Shown piece after piece: positions 44,390-56,637 of a DNA stretch of 64,000 nt. The first letter of the stretch is position 1. Every line of letters begins with the position of its first letter. The stretch comes from Coccinella septempunctata (lineage: Eukaryota > Arthropoda > Insecta > Coleoptera > Coccinellidae). Location of the stretch: the NCBI RefSeq assembly GCF_907165205.1, contig NC_058189.1, forward strand, positions 48,076,270 to 48,140,269, given 5' to 3'. Under the pieces are notes generated by a model. The model saw only the letters and a program-made list of their open reading frames with translations, was not told the DNA's origin and did not search any database. Position numbers and translations under genes: made by a program.

Positions 44390-47339
44390 TAGATTAACAA
44401 AAGATAAAGATATAAATAAATCCGATTCTTTCGATTAGTCAAAAAAAAACTTTTCAATATTGGAAAAAGGTACCTACCTTAAGCATTTGGCAGATAACAA
44501 AAATTCAGACAGTCAATAACCCAACAAAGAAAGCGTGGCGGATTGAAGAAAGTATGCATTTCGAAACATCTGATTTATTCATCAATGTATGTATCAATGT
44601 ATAAAAGATGTTTGATTTTACGATGTTTCCATCCCTTCCTTAATCACGTCATTTCTATTTCCATTTTATTCATCTCTAAAAGCATAGTAAGATTTTATAC
44701 ATTCTGAACTCTCCTAACAAGAACCTTTGACGTCGACTTTTTTCACGATTATTCAACAACAACTGCTGTTCTTTTCATTCCGTTCAGACGATCCCCCACA
44801 TCCAAAAGGGTGAAATCCGTTCCGCTCATATCCTGCCCCACATGAACGATATAATGGACTTTTTCACAAAGACTGAAAGGGATATGTGGGTTTGCTGAAC
44901 CTCTGCACAACGCCAATGATTCATAACGTTGCTTCGAATGGTTTCTCCTATTCCCGAGCAGGTGCATGAACATTACATAAACACAGAGCAATTCAATTGA
45001 AAAAATAGCGGACTACCTACGTTTCCCATTCACCGCGAGAAATCTGCGGACTATCGGTTTGCATGAAATAAATGAGCCAGCTGTTACATACGGTTTAATA
45101 TTTCTAATAATAATGTTGTAGGTGCGATGAACATACCGGCTACGGCATGTTCGAGAGTGGAACTCCTTCTGTGCGCTCGCCAAATGGTATATTAATTCTG
45201 GTGGCCTCAAGGTAATTCAGGTTATTTCAAGGGTGAGAAAGAGCTCATTTTATAACTTCGGATAATTGTTGGTCCACTGAAAATGGAATCCGAATACTGC
45301 GGAAGCAATAAGCATCGAGTAAAGCATTGAATTGATGTGGCCGATGATACTGGATGAAAATCCATGATTGAACTAAAAACAGAATCATATGATTTTCACT
45401 AACATGAGTTCTTAAACCACGACTAGTGTTTCACTATCATAATAGCGTATTCAGGTGAGTGAAGGTAAAGTTTTTGAACGCAAAAATCCAATAAACATAT
45501 TGTGGATTCTGCACGGGCGGTCTCAACTTTCCGAAAGACGATAGGTGGTGCATCAGTCTACACTACGCTCAGAAAACCCTATTTTTGCACCAACCCACAG
45601 ATTATATTGCACAGGGGCAAAGATTATAGAGTAGAAAGATAGGAAACGAAGCGACTAAAGTGATGTGAGCGCCATCTGTGTTTCAAAAGTGTTTTTAAGG
45701 ACCTAAGACTGGTTAAAATATTTATTCGAGGGACATTTTCAGAAACATATGAAATTTTGCCAGATTTCAGATGGCCATTTTGATCAAAGAGGTTTTGAAT
45801 GTTTTGATTCTCGTACCGCCTTTTGTTTATCAAGCTCGTTCTAGTTGCTGATTATTGAAATTTTTGTATAATTTCTTGGTGAAAACCTCAAAATATCATT
45901 CGAAAATTATTGTAGGGTGAAGAAGTGTGTATCGAATAAAAAGAAAAATGGGAATGTAAATATTAAAACTGGTAACATGTGACTCGGTCATTCATTGATT
46001 TTTATTTTCAGTGCTACGGAGTGGATAAAATTTTCAGGGCATAAAGGCCTGCAAATACTAGTGACTATACCATGTACAGTGAACATTTTACTGCAAGTCA
46101 ATTGAGAACTGTTCATCCATGTAAATTGTTTTATGCAGAGGAAGCATCCCTTGAATGAAGGGCCTATTTAGGGGGAAATTATGACTTACGTCCATTCAAA
46201 GATTCTCAATTGCTACTCCTTCAATATTACTAGAGATATGAGGGCGTTTCCTATCTTTCTACTCTATAATTTTTGCACAGGGGCTCGACTCTTCCTTACC
46301 CCCACCCCAAATACAGGTGGTACTGCACACAAAATATTGTTGGATGTCATCAAAAGATTTCTGTAGTCTGGCATACTATCATGGCAATGGATTTGAGTCG
46401 AATTTGTCATGATTCATTCAGCGAAAATATGAAAATAACCATAGCTTTTTATCTACGGAAATAACAAATTCGAAAAACAGATGGTAGATATTTGAAATTC
46501 TTATGAGATATGACGACAGCTACACTCTGCAGAAACATTTGTTGTATGAATAAAAAAGGTACTTGGCATTTCACTTACATCGTTTTCCTTCTATAGATCA
46601 TAAAAATAATTGAATACTTGGACTTAGTAGCTTAGCTTCTTTATTCATTGATAGCTGAATTGAAGTCATCTGCATTTGAAACTAACCGATGATTGATTCC
46701 CCACAGTTTTGTATAATGGCTTTTTGCCTTGTTATTGATTATTTCGGTATATAATGTAAGATAGTAAACAGTGAAGTTCAGCACGATTTGATTAGCAATC
46801 TCTAAACCTTTCTACTCTCTAACAATACGAAAGTTTCAATCAATATGAATCTTATTTTGCTATTAACTGACGCAGAAATAGAAGAACAAATATATTTTTC
46901 CTTTTTTTTGAGTATTAGTTATTCTCATATTCACACTGAATCAATCATGACAAAATTGACAAAAAAAAATCCATTGGCATAACACTATAGCAAATTACAG
47001 AAATCTTTTCATGACATCAAACAATATTCCATCAGTTTTTCGATAACTGAACCAATTAGTGCAAGGAAAAGTAGTGTTAAAAAGTTCGAATATGGCAATT
47101 TACGAGAAAAATTGGTCGTTCCTGTTATTTCCGAGTTAATAGTTCTATAAATAATGTTAAATCGCTAGAAGGATAGGATAGATTCAATCAAAGTACAAAT
47201 TTGTCTTTCTTCACATTGGTTTTTCCTGGTGAATATATTTATCAATTGATGAATATAGATATTATGAATGAAAGAAGTTTTTATTTCTCCCTATGCTTCG
47301 TGATAGTTGAACAATGAGGGTGAGCTAGGACACCACTGT
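44390..47339. other. Unique spacer, no gene recognised; GC-richer at 44740-45230
   Basis: The longest frame is 80 codons (44749-44991, minus), not recognised. The GC-richer block has no copy in the window. The rest is AT-rich with nothing recognised. Confidence 0.35.
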
Positions 47340-47870
47340 ATAGGGTATCCCTTATTGCTTGATTTTGGCTGTTTCTGGTAGGTACTTCTAGACTACATAG
47401 AGAAAAACCTTGAAAGGAGTCCTGGGATCGATTTTCGTGAAAATTCCATTAGTGTAAACCGTTTCAACTATAGGTATCCAACTTTTTTTGTCTTGTACAG
47501 AGAGTGGAAAAAAAATAACTTCTTTATTTTGAATTTTTGATCTCATATTTACATATAATAGCTTTTCAAAAATATACAGGGTGAATTTTTGACTCGTACA
47601 AATATTTTAACAGTAGATTCTTGAGGTAAAAAAATACTTTTTTCCTATACCATTTTTTCCGATTCGGTCCTTCTTTATTTTCGAAAAAATACGATTAAAA
47701 CTTCCTACAGGCGCTTTTTCACTGGGAATACTACACTATATGAATCTCTTGTAACTGAGGGTAGAAAAAACAACTTATTTTAGATACGACTGCATTCTTT
47801 TTTGGTCTGATATCATAAAAAAATTAGCTTTTCAAAAATATATACATGTCGATATATAACTTACATCTTC
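47340..47870. repeat. Chimeric repeat: family E (inverted), family D terminus, family E again
   Basis: 47340-47575 is family E in inverse orientation, starting TAGGGTATCCC. At 47576-47577 a TA precedes CAGGGTGAATTTTTGACTCG, the intact terminus of family D, which runs to about 47690. From about 47695 the complement of the family E core returns (CTACAGGCGCTTTTTCACTG). The layout suggests a family D fragment inserted in, or recombined with, a family E element. Confidence 0.6.
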
Positions 47871-48379
47871 GAAGCAAAATCACCATAAAAGTGAAATAAT
47901 CACAAACTGTCGAGTCTCTCATTCTATGAATGAAGTGGGCATAGAATACTTCAATACATTATAATAGTAAAGGGGAATTTTTTACTTTAGATTATTTCCA
48001 AAAGGAAGCATTGCCAGAGATATAGACAACTTTTATATCAGAACGATATGGAATCACAAAAATACATCACTTTTCAAATTGAATATTTTATTCGGGAATC
48101 AGTGGATGGTCCCAGTGCATGGTCCCATTGCCTGGCCGGGAAGAATAACAGATCTCAATCCTTTGGATTTTTTCGTATGAGGATATGTTGAATCATTTTA
48201 TTGAAGTAATAAGATGTTTCAGCAAACAGATGAAATTCTATTAAAGGAGAGCTTCAATTCGAATCATAGAGCTGGAGATTTATTGAGAGTGAACAATTTT
48301 GTGGTCAATGGTTGCATAGAATTCAATAAAAATTTAATTTTTTTTATTAAATCAGGATTCTGCCTTGAGTAAGGAAGTA
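47871..48379. other. Spacer, nothing recognised
   Basis: AT-rich, partly resembling transposon 3' regions (AATCCTTTGGATTTTTTCGT), but no frame or ends. Confidence 0.35.
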
Positions 48380-48780
48380 ATATATCGACATTTATATGTA
48401 TATTTTCGAAAAGCCATTTTTTTGTATCATTTGAGATCAAAAAAATTCACTATCCGTAATAGTTATTATTTTCCACCGTTAGTACAAGACATAAAAAAAG
48501 TTGAATATAGTGTCGTATTCTCAGTGATAAAGTGCCTGTAGAAAGTTTTTATCGTTTTTAGATTTTTGCGAAAATAAAAAGTTGTAGCACATTTTCTAAA
48601 TCGACAAGATATCAAAATATGGTTATATCTTCAAGACAAACGAAGATATCGTGAAGCGGTTTACACTAATGAACATTTCACGAAAATCGAGCTCAGGACT
48701 CATTAAAACGTTTTTACCTAACTTAGAAGTACCAGAAACAGCCTATATCAAGCAATTTGGGATACCCTGTACAGCATGTC
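48380..48780 (+). repeat. Dispersed repeat family E, copy 4
   Basis: Long match to 38000-38420, with GATAAAGTGCCTGTAGAAAG, TTCACGAAAATCGAGCTCAG and a right end GGGATACCCTG before TA (about 48775). Confidence 0.7.
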
Positions 48781-50005
48781 CCACTCACAACACCTGCTAT
48801 AATAGTACCCATTACATGTGGGTGTCGTCAAAATTTCTTTTCATCGAATCGAATTAACCGGTCACGAATTCAATTCGAGTAACTTCGGTACTCACATCTG
48901 GAAAATCTTCGCCACAGATTCATCGAGGAAGTGAAACTAAAATAGCACAATATCAGCACTTTATATCCCGTGGTCGAATCACTGAAACTAAAATGATTAA
49001 CGAGATCTCGCTCATAAAGAGAGAACCATGACTGAGTTGAACAATAATGTACCAAATATAACTTCTTGCGAGGTCACACAACAACAACCAACAATGCACC
49101 CGATACATTAGTTCATTACTGGATCGGAATTTTGTGATGTTTGCGCTGTGGTGTGGAACTCTGGTAGGAATAAGTGTCATCGTTCGATAACATTCAATAT
49201 TACAGCTTTCGAATAGATAATATTATGATGATAATGTGATCAGTCTCCAGTTTTCAGATAAAGACAAACTTCACGGTGAGGACAAATGAGCTGTCTCACG
49301 AACCTGGATGAGTAATGGGTTGGTTCAGTGATCAGCGAGGTTTCCTGGGAATACATACACCAGTTTTATTTTCGCAATGAATCATTTATGCTGTTACAAC
49401 TGCTATGATGTACCTATTAGGTTGTATTTTTTCTATTCTGTACTATAAAGATGAGGTTCTACTACACCCAAACACAGCACAAAATAAACATCATCATCCT
49501 AGGAATATCAAAAAACATCGATGACACCATTATAAAAGTATTGGATACAGGATATCAGATACAGAGTAAGTGAAAAGTTACGCATAAAATAATATCTGCC
49601 GTATTCACAATTTTATAGAATATCATCGATTTTTAGTGGGGTGGAAAATAGTTGAGTTTCTTGAATGGAAACCCTAACTTTTTGTGCCACAAGTGTACTT
49701 TTCTCGTGAAAAAGTTATGTCGAATACCACTCGAGATTAAATTTAGGCAGGTAAAATTTCAGCTCTGGGGGTATTACATATTCCATTCAGGAATGATATT
49801 GGCATCTCGGGTGGCTATGGAAAATCAAATTTAATTTAGTAGTAGCCCATAAGTTAAGATTTTTTGTTGAGGAATTCAGATTGGTATTGTGAATAAACAC
49901 TCATCTATAGACCTATCATAGGTGAATCTATGCACTGACCGAAGAGTCAGTTGAGTTTTGTATTGCTGTTTATGTTCTTAATTCAATCGTACAAATTGGA
50001 AATGC
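48781..50005. other. Spacer, nothing recognised
   Basis: Unique sequence with short frames only. Confidence 0.4.
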
Positions 50006-50580
50006 AATGGGGAATTCTCCTCAATTTGGGTCATCACTGCATATGCAAGTTTAAACTGAATGATTATGAGTTTCATTCATGATTTTTTTTAAATGCACCG
50101 CGGAAACTATTCAAAATCATTCTTCAAATATGGGGTTTTAAAATTTAAATAGCTTGGTTTCGAGTTTACGATTTGGCAACAGCGCCTACTAGACAATGAA
50201 AAATTGTTTATAAACTATCAGCTGTTGATTTACAGGCGCGTACTTACTGGCGATCTTCAACTGCAACCGGCCATAAAAATCCCATAAAATTTTACGACCT
50301 TCCTCGTTCGTCGCTGACTTCATAGACAGCCATCTTTGTCTATCTCATCAAGATAATGTATTTGTTGTCCTTTATTATCAAGGCATATTTCAGTCGATGT
50401 TGCCAACTCGTGCAATTGAAATGAAACGCTTTAAATTTTAAATACCCATTTTAATTTTTCATTTTCAAGTACTTAAAATATTTTTTTGGGAAACGCTTGA
50501 AATGGTTATTTCAAAATGTGACGTTTCAAGGATATTTCATGAAAAATACATCATTTTCGTCAGAAGGAGTATTCCCTATT
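50006..50580 (+). mobile_element. MITE family A, copy D
   Basis: Complete copy: AATGGGGAATTCTCCT at the left, AGGAGTATTCCCTATT at the right. The central landmarks are present in the usual order. The segment between GCGCCTAC and the AGCTGTTGAT landmark is shortened as in copy B. Confidence 0.87.
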
Positions 50581-51637
50581 GTATCAATTTTGAATACTGA
50601 TTAATATGCTTCGAATTTGAATATTTCTTCTTTTCAGATACTTTTCTAGGTTATATTCACATATTCCAGTTTTGTGATTGCAACTAGGGAAATTATTGTG
50701 ACCAGATATTAAGCTGATATTTTTGAAGTGTTATCCAAAACATGTAATTGATGAAAGTTGAAAAAGCGGATCATTATATGTTGATTAACTTTTTTACTTT
50801 ATGGTTATTATTTCAGATATTAGACATCTATGGTTCCTAAAGTGTATGTCATGATAATATTGATTCTCTCAATGTTAGAATCAACTTGTTCGTTAGATTG
50901 AAATACGAAATACCTACGTTTCCAACGAACAATTCATTGATTTTCAGAATTTCGATGAGATAACGCAATTATGGAATGAATGATTCCGCATAAATGACAT
51001 CATTTATATTTATGTATATTCAAAACCGCAAATTGAAATAAACATTGCGGGACACCGCTTAATTGTATACCTGATGAATGAAATTCCATAAGGAATATTA
51101 AACTTTTGTTCAACATACGATACTTAGAGAATAGAATGCATTATACAGAAATCAGATCCCCACAATACTCAGAATATGGAGTAGAGGAGGAAAAAAATGA
51201 ATAAGTTTTTCCAAAGGCCAACCAATTCATATAATCCTATAATCATAAATTAACAGCTCAAAAGTTCTGTGGGTATAATCATAGATTAACTGCTCAAAAG
51301 TTCTGTGAGTATAATGTTCCAAAATAACTCGAAATTGTAGTTTTTCTTTGAATATTTTAAACAAAAAGGTTCTTTTTCAACACTATAGGTGTAATTCGAA
51401 TTTAGACCTTCAACATGAGGTATCGCAACACCACTCAACTCCATTCAAAATCAAGGGGTTGTGCTTACCCTCGTTAGGGGGTTGTAGTTACGGGGATGCA
51501 AAGAGCGGAAAAGTTGTTCCCCTTTGAATCAGAAATTGACGGGATCGAGCGATTTTCCATATTTCCATTTTGAAGCCGGATAATCGAGGTCTTAAGTTTT
51601 TGTTGGCAACGTTGTACCTATGTTGTTAATTACATGT
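50581..51637. other. Spacer with a small tandem repeat
   Basis: Unique AT-rich sequence apart from the 36-bp tandem repeat at 51239-51310. No gene seen. Confidence 0.4.
51239..51310 (+). repeat. Two-copy 36-bp tandem repeat
   Basis: Units 51239-51274 and 51275-51310 differ at a few positions. Both contain GCTCAAAAGTTCTGTG. Confidence 0.85.
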
Positions 51638-51975
51638 TGAAAAAGAGAAGTTGACATTTTCTCAATCTGACAATTTAAGCGGGACGAAAATGTGTGAGAG
51701 GGAGCTGAACTTGCAAAAAAACATAACATAACGTTCACATTCTCGAGCGCGGTGGCTGTTTTTCCTATTTTGTAGCAAATTATTCAAGAATAACGGAAAA
51801 AATATAATCTGACATATTCAGCAAGCAGAAACAATAAGAATTGGCCATAAAGGTCACAGTTTTTTCTTAATTATCTCCTCTCCTGGGCTCCAAACCGTTT
51901 TCGCATTCATCATAAAAGTTGTAGACCATAATTTTCTCAAAATTTCGGATTCGGAGAGTTTCGAAAAAAATCAGT
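51638..51975 (-). mobile_element. Fragment of the TGTCAGA-rich foldback element
   Basis: Reverse complement of about 3600-3900. Shared pieces include CTCCTCTCCTGGGCTCCAAA-like, GAATTGGCCATAAAGGTCAC, AATAACGGAAAAAATATAAT and CATTCTCGAGCGCGGTGGC. It has ATCTGACA at two places. The termini of the family are not present, so it is truncated on both sides. Confidence 0.75.
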
Positions 51976-52589
51976 TTTTAGAATAGTTTCGTAGACATGC
52001 TGTAAAATGACATTTTACGTACAGATTTCCGGACGAAAAGTCGACTATTTTTGAAGGCAGTACTTTTCGTACTGTTGAACTTTTCGTCCGCATCTTCATC
52101 ACTAAGCAATATATTAGATCGCGGGTTGATTGAATCTTCGAACATAGATAAATGGAATGGAAAATAAACATTCCAAAGACTGGAGTGAGATAGTTGCTTA
52201 GTGTCGCCAATCACAATTGAGACATTTGTTTGGGAGATCAGTGTCACATCAATTTTCAGGAAGTATAGGTATAAATTTTTCAATATAACTAACGCCACTG
52301 CCTTAATGTAGCGCTAAACAGAGAAACATCGAATGTGTGTACTACGAAACATTCATTTGTAGCACTGAATGTCCATTCCATGTATCTATCTTCTTTCAAT
52401 TTTATGAACACAGAACATAATTGCCTGTGACAACTGTCATTTGATGTTGTCAAATTAATTCTTCACGAAATCGGCTAGATTTCACCAGTGAATTAGGTAC
52501 GTGGTCTGAATGTTAGTGTTCAGTTTAATTAAGAATAGTGATAGCGATATGGATATCAGTAACACTTCAATAGAGCTCAGGGAATTGGC
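51976..52589. other. Spacer, nothing recognised
   Basis: Two overlapping minus-strand frames (79 and 106 codons, 51971-52298) are not recognised. Nothing else. Confidence 0.35.
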
Positions 52590-52900
52590 AATGGTGAATT
52601 CTCCTCAATTTGGGTTATCACTGCATATGCAAGTTTAAACTGAATAATTATGAGTTATTCATGATTTTTTCAAATCCACCGCGGAACTATTCAAAATCAT
52701 CCCTAAAATATGGGGTTTTACAATTTAAATCGCTTTGTGCGGAGTTTACGATTTGGCAACAGCGCATACAAGACAATAATCAAATTAATTCAGATGCATA
52801 ACATCCGCAGATAGTGAAATCAACGAATGTTACGATCTAAATCGAACTAACAAACTACCATCGCTCGAAGTATTACCAGAAATTTCATTTCGTCGACAAA

Positions 52901-52957
52901 GAGTAGATTCTGACCATGGTTTCGGTCTTATTTGACCTCGTCAGAGCAACAAAACTC
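52901..52957 (-). ncRNA. Type I hammerhead ribozyme, minus-strand copy
   Basis: Read on the minus strand: outer stem I GAGT, then TGCT, core CTGACGA, stem II GGTC-AAATAA-GACC (four perfect pairs), core GAAA, short stem III AC-CATG-GT, cleavage triplet GTC, then AGAA and ACTC. Every conserved core base is present. ACCATGGT is self-complementary, so stem III could form between two molecules, as proposed for Penelope-type hammerheads. One stem I pair is lost relative to the plus-strand copy (AGAA instead of AGCA). Self-cleavage would occur after the C of GTC. Confidence 0.75.
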
Positions 52958-52997
52958 ATTCGTCTACGAAATGCTATGAATTGCCGGATTGACGAGT

Positions 52998-53054
52998 GAG
53001 TTTTGTTGCTCTGACGAGGTCAAATAAGACTGAAACCATGGTCAGCATCTACTC
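52998..53054 (+). ncRNA. Type I hammerhead ribozyme, plus-strand copy
   Basis: Order on the plus strand: GAGT (52998-53001), TGCT (53007-53010), CTGACGA (53011-53017), GGTC/GACT stem II with AAATAA loop (53018-53031), GAAA (53032-53035), C-CATG (53036-53040), GTC (53041-53043), AGCA (53044-53047) and ACTC (53051-53054). Stem I is formed by TGCT with AGCA (4 pairs), then an internal loop, then GAGT with ACTC (4 pairs). Stem II closes with a G-T pair. All invariant core positions match. It is the same length (57 nt) as the inverted copy and differs at 3 of 64 positions across the arm. Confidence 0.8.
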
Positions 53055-53296
53055 ATCTCATCAAGATAATGCTTTTGTTGTCCTTTATTATCAAGGCATA
53101 TTTCAGTCGATGTTGCCAGCTTGTGCAATTCTCACAAAACGCTTTAAACTTTAAATACCCATTTTCATTTTTCATTTTTAAGTGCTTAAAATAATATTTT
53201 TTTGGGAAACGGTTTAAATGGTTATTTCAAAATGTGACGTTTCAAAGATATTTCATAAAATATACATCATTTTCGTCAGAAGGAGTATTCCCTATT

Positions 53297-54200
53297 ATGG
53301 ACATCTAAATGAGGATATAAAACGGGTAGTTACCCGTTACCCTAAGAAGTTTCTTAGTTTCATAAAGGTATGTGAGTTCGACGAAAAAATGTAATATGCA
53401 CCTCGGCAAAAAACTGTGTATATTCATATTGTCTCACCTGCTTGCTATCCTCGGCTGCGCTCCGGGTATCAATTTGCAGGCTCGACTGTGATAGAAAGTT
53501 TTTCGTCCTTGGTACATAAATAACTATTTAGTTCGTCAATCCCAAAATTCATTACCTATACTAATAATCAGTCAACACCGAGTTTTGTAAACAATAATTC
53601 CGAAGCCAAACATTCTGGAACATCGCATCGTTATGAATCCAATCAGAACATTTCCAGCCCTTCCGCCGAAGACGCTTCATTTCATTCCCGGAAACATACA
53701 TGTATACGCGTCTCTGAATGTGCATAAGCCGTGTCCGGATTATATGTACGGAAATTGTAGTTTCGATCCGTCAAGTCACGACGTGGAAATTACATTTTCC
53801 GGTTGAATGGCACACGTAGAGCAGAGAAGTAAGTTTCTACAATCTTGTTTGGCGTGCGTTCGTCACGATTCCAGGTATTTTTAGACAGACAACGCAGTCC
53901 GCCACTCTCGCAGAAGACGAGGAAGCGCTTCGGATTTCTCGGAGACAGATATTTCAAGTGAAAATGTTTTTCAGCGAGCTCGTTAGCCGAGCCACTTCAT
54001 TACGCCCGTTCAATTTTCAAGTTGACGAATGTACGACTGAATTGCTTCGTGAAAGATTCGAGGAAAGACTAAAAATTAAAAGTCATAAGGAGCGCTCCAC
54101 ACTTTCGTTCGAGGTTTTATGATCATCAGACTCAATTTCGCTAAAAACGATGAGGGTTTCTGGGAAAAAATGAAATTTATAAAAAATTTGTCCTCATCTA
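53297..54200. other. Unique spacer, GC-richer at 53560-53990
   Basis: No recognised frame. The GC-richer block has no copy elsewhere in the window and may be conserved non-coding DNA. Confidence 0.3.
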
Positions 54201-55726
54201 CACTGCGCAAAAAAATCAACGCACATTCTGAAAATCTCAATTTTAATGAAAGTTAACTCTACATTGACTTTATAACTTATTTTTTATGTTCTCTCGGGAA
54301 GGTTTTGAACGAAACAAGACACATTAAAAGGAAGAAAAATTCAGGATTTCACCGAATCTTATGTGAAAGAAGAGAAATGAACAATTTTCAAAATACTGAA
54401 ATGCTGATAAGTGATTTAATACTTGGTATTTCCACCCCTTGCGTTAATTACAGCTCGGCAACGACGGTTCATACTCAAAATGAGTGATCTCAAAATGTTC
54501 TGATCTAATCCTTCCCAGATTTCTCCGAGTTGGATTCCTCATTAAGTCATTAAGAGTAGCTGGACGATTTTCTGAACTTCTCAGCCTTCTATTGAGGTTG
54601 TCCCAAACCTGCTCAATCAGATTGAGATCTGGACTTCTTGCTGGCCATTCCATTTGAGAGACTTCAACCTCTTCAAGGTACTCCTGAACGAAGCGCACAC
54701 GATGGGGTCTGGCATTATTGCCATAAAAATGAAACTTTCACCAATGTATGGGGCAAATGGCACTACATGCTCTTCAAGAATGTTCCTTATATACTTATCA
54801 GCATTCATAGCTCCATTATCAACGACCACTAGGTCTGTGCGAGCAGTCAAAGATATTCCACCCCATACCATAATCGATCCTCCCCCGAAACCAGTAGTAT
54901 TCAGGAAATTGCACTGAGCATATCTTTCATGTGGACGTCTGTATACATGGAAACGTCGATCACAATGGTAGAGGCAGAATCTAGACTCATCTGTGAAGAG
55001 AACTCTTTCCCAATCGGCCTCTTCCCAATGGATATGCTCTCTCGCAAAATCCAAACGCGCCCTTTGATGGGCTGGGGTAAGAGCTGGGCCTCTTGCCGCG
55101 ACACGAGGCCTTGAATCATATTCTCTGAGGCGATTTCTTATTGTCTGAGTGCTAATTTGCACCTCATGAGTTTGCTCAAGCTGAATTTGAAGGAGGCGAG
55201 CGGTTGCAAACCGTTGTCTCAACGAAGAAACTCTCAAGTGACGTTCTTGAATGGCAGTTGTTACCCGTGGTCTACCCTGTCCTGGTCTTCGGACATTCAT
55301 ACCTGTCTCCCTGAATCGCTGCAACATTCTGGACACACTTTTATGGGAAACTCCAAACCTTTCTGCAATTCTTGTGTATGTCCACCCTTCTTCTCGCAAA
55401 ACTACCGCTTGGGCACATACCTCTTGGGTCACATTGCTTGTTTCGCGTTGCATAGCGATCGAGTGTAGAATATCAAACGAAAGAAAAACAATTGATCACT
55501 AGAATTGATCGAGAACGATTTTAGAATGGAGCCAATACATTCAAAATCTGATAATATCATCTTTTTTTATTCCTGCTGGGAAAAAACATCTGTATTGAAG
55601 AAAACCGTTGAAAGTGGATAACATATGCATGCATAATTCTGATAAAAATAATTATCATTGAGAACACCTTCAGTTGTAGAATAAATTTGAGATTTCCATA
55701 ATGTGCGTTAATTTTTTTGCGCAGTG
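54201..55726 (-). mobile_element. Tc1-like transposon, copy 3 (best preserved)
   Basis: 1526 bp with ends CACTGCGCAAAAAAATCAAC and TTTTTTTGCGCAGTG, and clean TA on both sides (54199-54200 and 55727-55728). Gene on the minus strand. The right end is identical to that of copy 2. Confidence 0.95.
54416..55453 (-). pseudogene. Tc1-like DD34E transposase, copy 3, two frameshifts
   Basis: Start ATG at 55453. Open for 278 codons (to 54617), the longest of the three copies. It contains the paired helix-turn-helix DNA-binding region (WTYTRIAERFGVSHKSVSRM to about residue 115), a GRPR motif and FTDESRF with the first Asp near residue 155. A 1-nt deletion at about 54720 turns the MDDNARPH block out of frame. 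The next frame (54444-54698) carries PDLNLIEQVWDNLNRRL with the catalytic Glu; the family Pro in LNPIE is Leu. A 4-nt insertion (CATT, near 54539) shifts the C-terminus again. The natural stop TAA would be 54416-54418. Confidence 0.93.
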
Positions 55727-55728
55727 TA

Positions 55729-56596
55729 TTTCGGTAAATATATTCATCCTGGTGGATGAAAACTTATGGATTTCAGAAAAACGACCAATAAAGTAGTAGT
55801 AATCGAAAGGAAACACACTATTAGCTATTATTTTTTATTCTTAGGCAATCGATTTCGGATCATTATTATTCCATTATCAGGCCAGCTGAAAGTACACGCT
55901 TTCAACGATAATATTTCCCCATGTTATCAAATTCTTCTCAAGAATTGAATTATTTTAGGTTGAGGGTAAGACTATGCAGCTTACTGTCATAATATAGAAG
56001 TCAAAAAGGGATGAAAATGCACTTCATTTACATATTACATATTTCGCCTTATTATTCTGGTTCGTAAAGTTTAATCAAAGTTGTAATATTTTATTTATTA
56101 GTTTCCGTGGTGTTGACTCGGAATGTATAGTTAATAGTTCCATTACTACTACTTCAAACTTAAAACATACTATGGAAGAATTTATAACTAAACTAACAAC
56201 TAATAATCTGAAAATGTAACAATTATATAGCCACACGCGATAGCTTAACATTCAATTTTACTTTATACCAAAATATCGGATAATGAACAATTAAATTTTG
56301 TCACCTCAAAAAACTCAGATTGAGTAAATAAAATCAACTCTCTTTTAGCAGGTCAATTTTCACTTTAAATTCGGCAACTTTTTGTGAAGATTTAGTAGTG
56401 ATTGATGTTCTTGATGTGTTGAGGAAAACTGGAATTTCAGTGACAATCCAAAATCATCAATCTTTTCTAATGTGTATGTCATTGACCTCGAAATACGAAT
56501 TCAATGACTGAATCTGCAAACTGGTGACCTTCCATCAATAATAGATATAGGAATTGGCGGTGAAAAGGTCAAAATTAAGGGAATTAAACTTCCATC
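55729..56596. other. Spacer, nothing recognised
   Basis: AT-rich unique sequence. Confidence 0.4.
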
Positions 56597-56601
56597 TTTG
56601 C

Positions 56602-56637
56602 CGACGTTTCGGAAAATTTATATTTTCATCCTCAAGG
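56602..56637 (-). ncRNA. Hammerhead-like relic with paired stem I and stem II
   Basis: On the minus strand: GCC, TTGAGGA, stem II GAAAAT...ATTTTC (6 pairs), CGAAAC, GTC, GGC. GCC and GGC pair as a stem I base. The first core base is T rather than C and stem III has no loop (ACGT), so autonomous cleavage is doubtful. Closely related to the motif at 13303-13339. Confidence 0.35.

Larger units (their letters stand above)
52590..53296 (+). mobile_element. MITE family A, copy E, with its core replaced
   Basis: The left part (52590-52776) matches the family up to GGCAACAGCGCATACAAGAC. The right part (53055-53296) matches from ATCTCATCAAGATAATG to the end AGGAGTATTCCCTATT. The family core (AACAGCTGTTGAT through CATCTTTGTCT) is missing. 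In its place is a 278-bp foreign segment (52777-53054) ending in an inverted pair of hammerhead ribozyme sequences. Confidence 0.85.
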
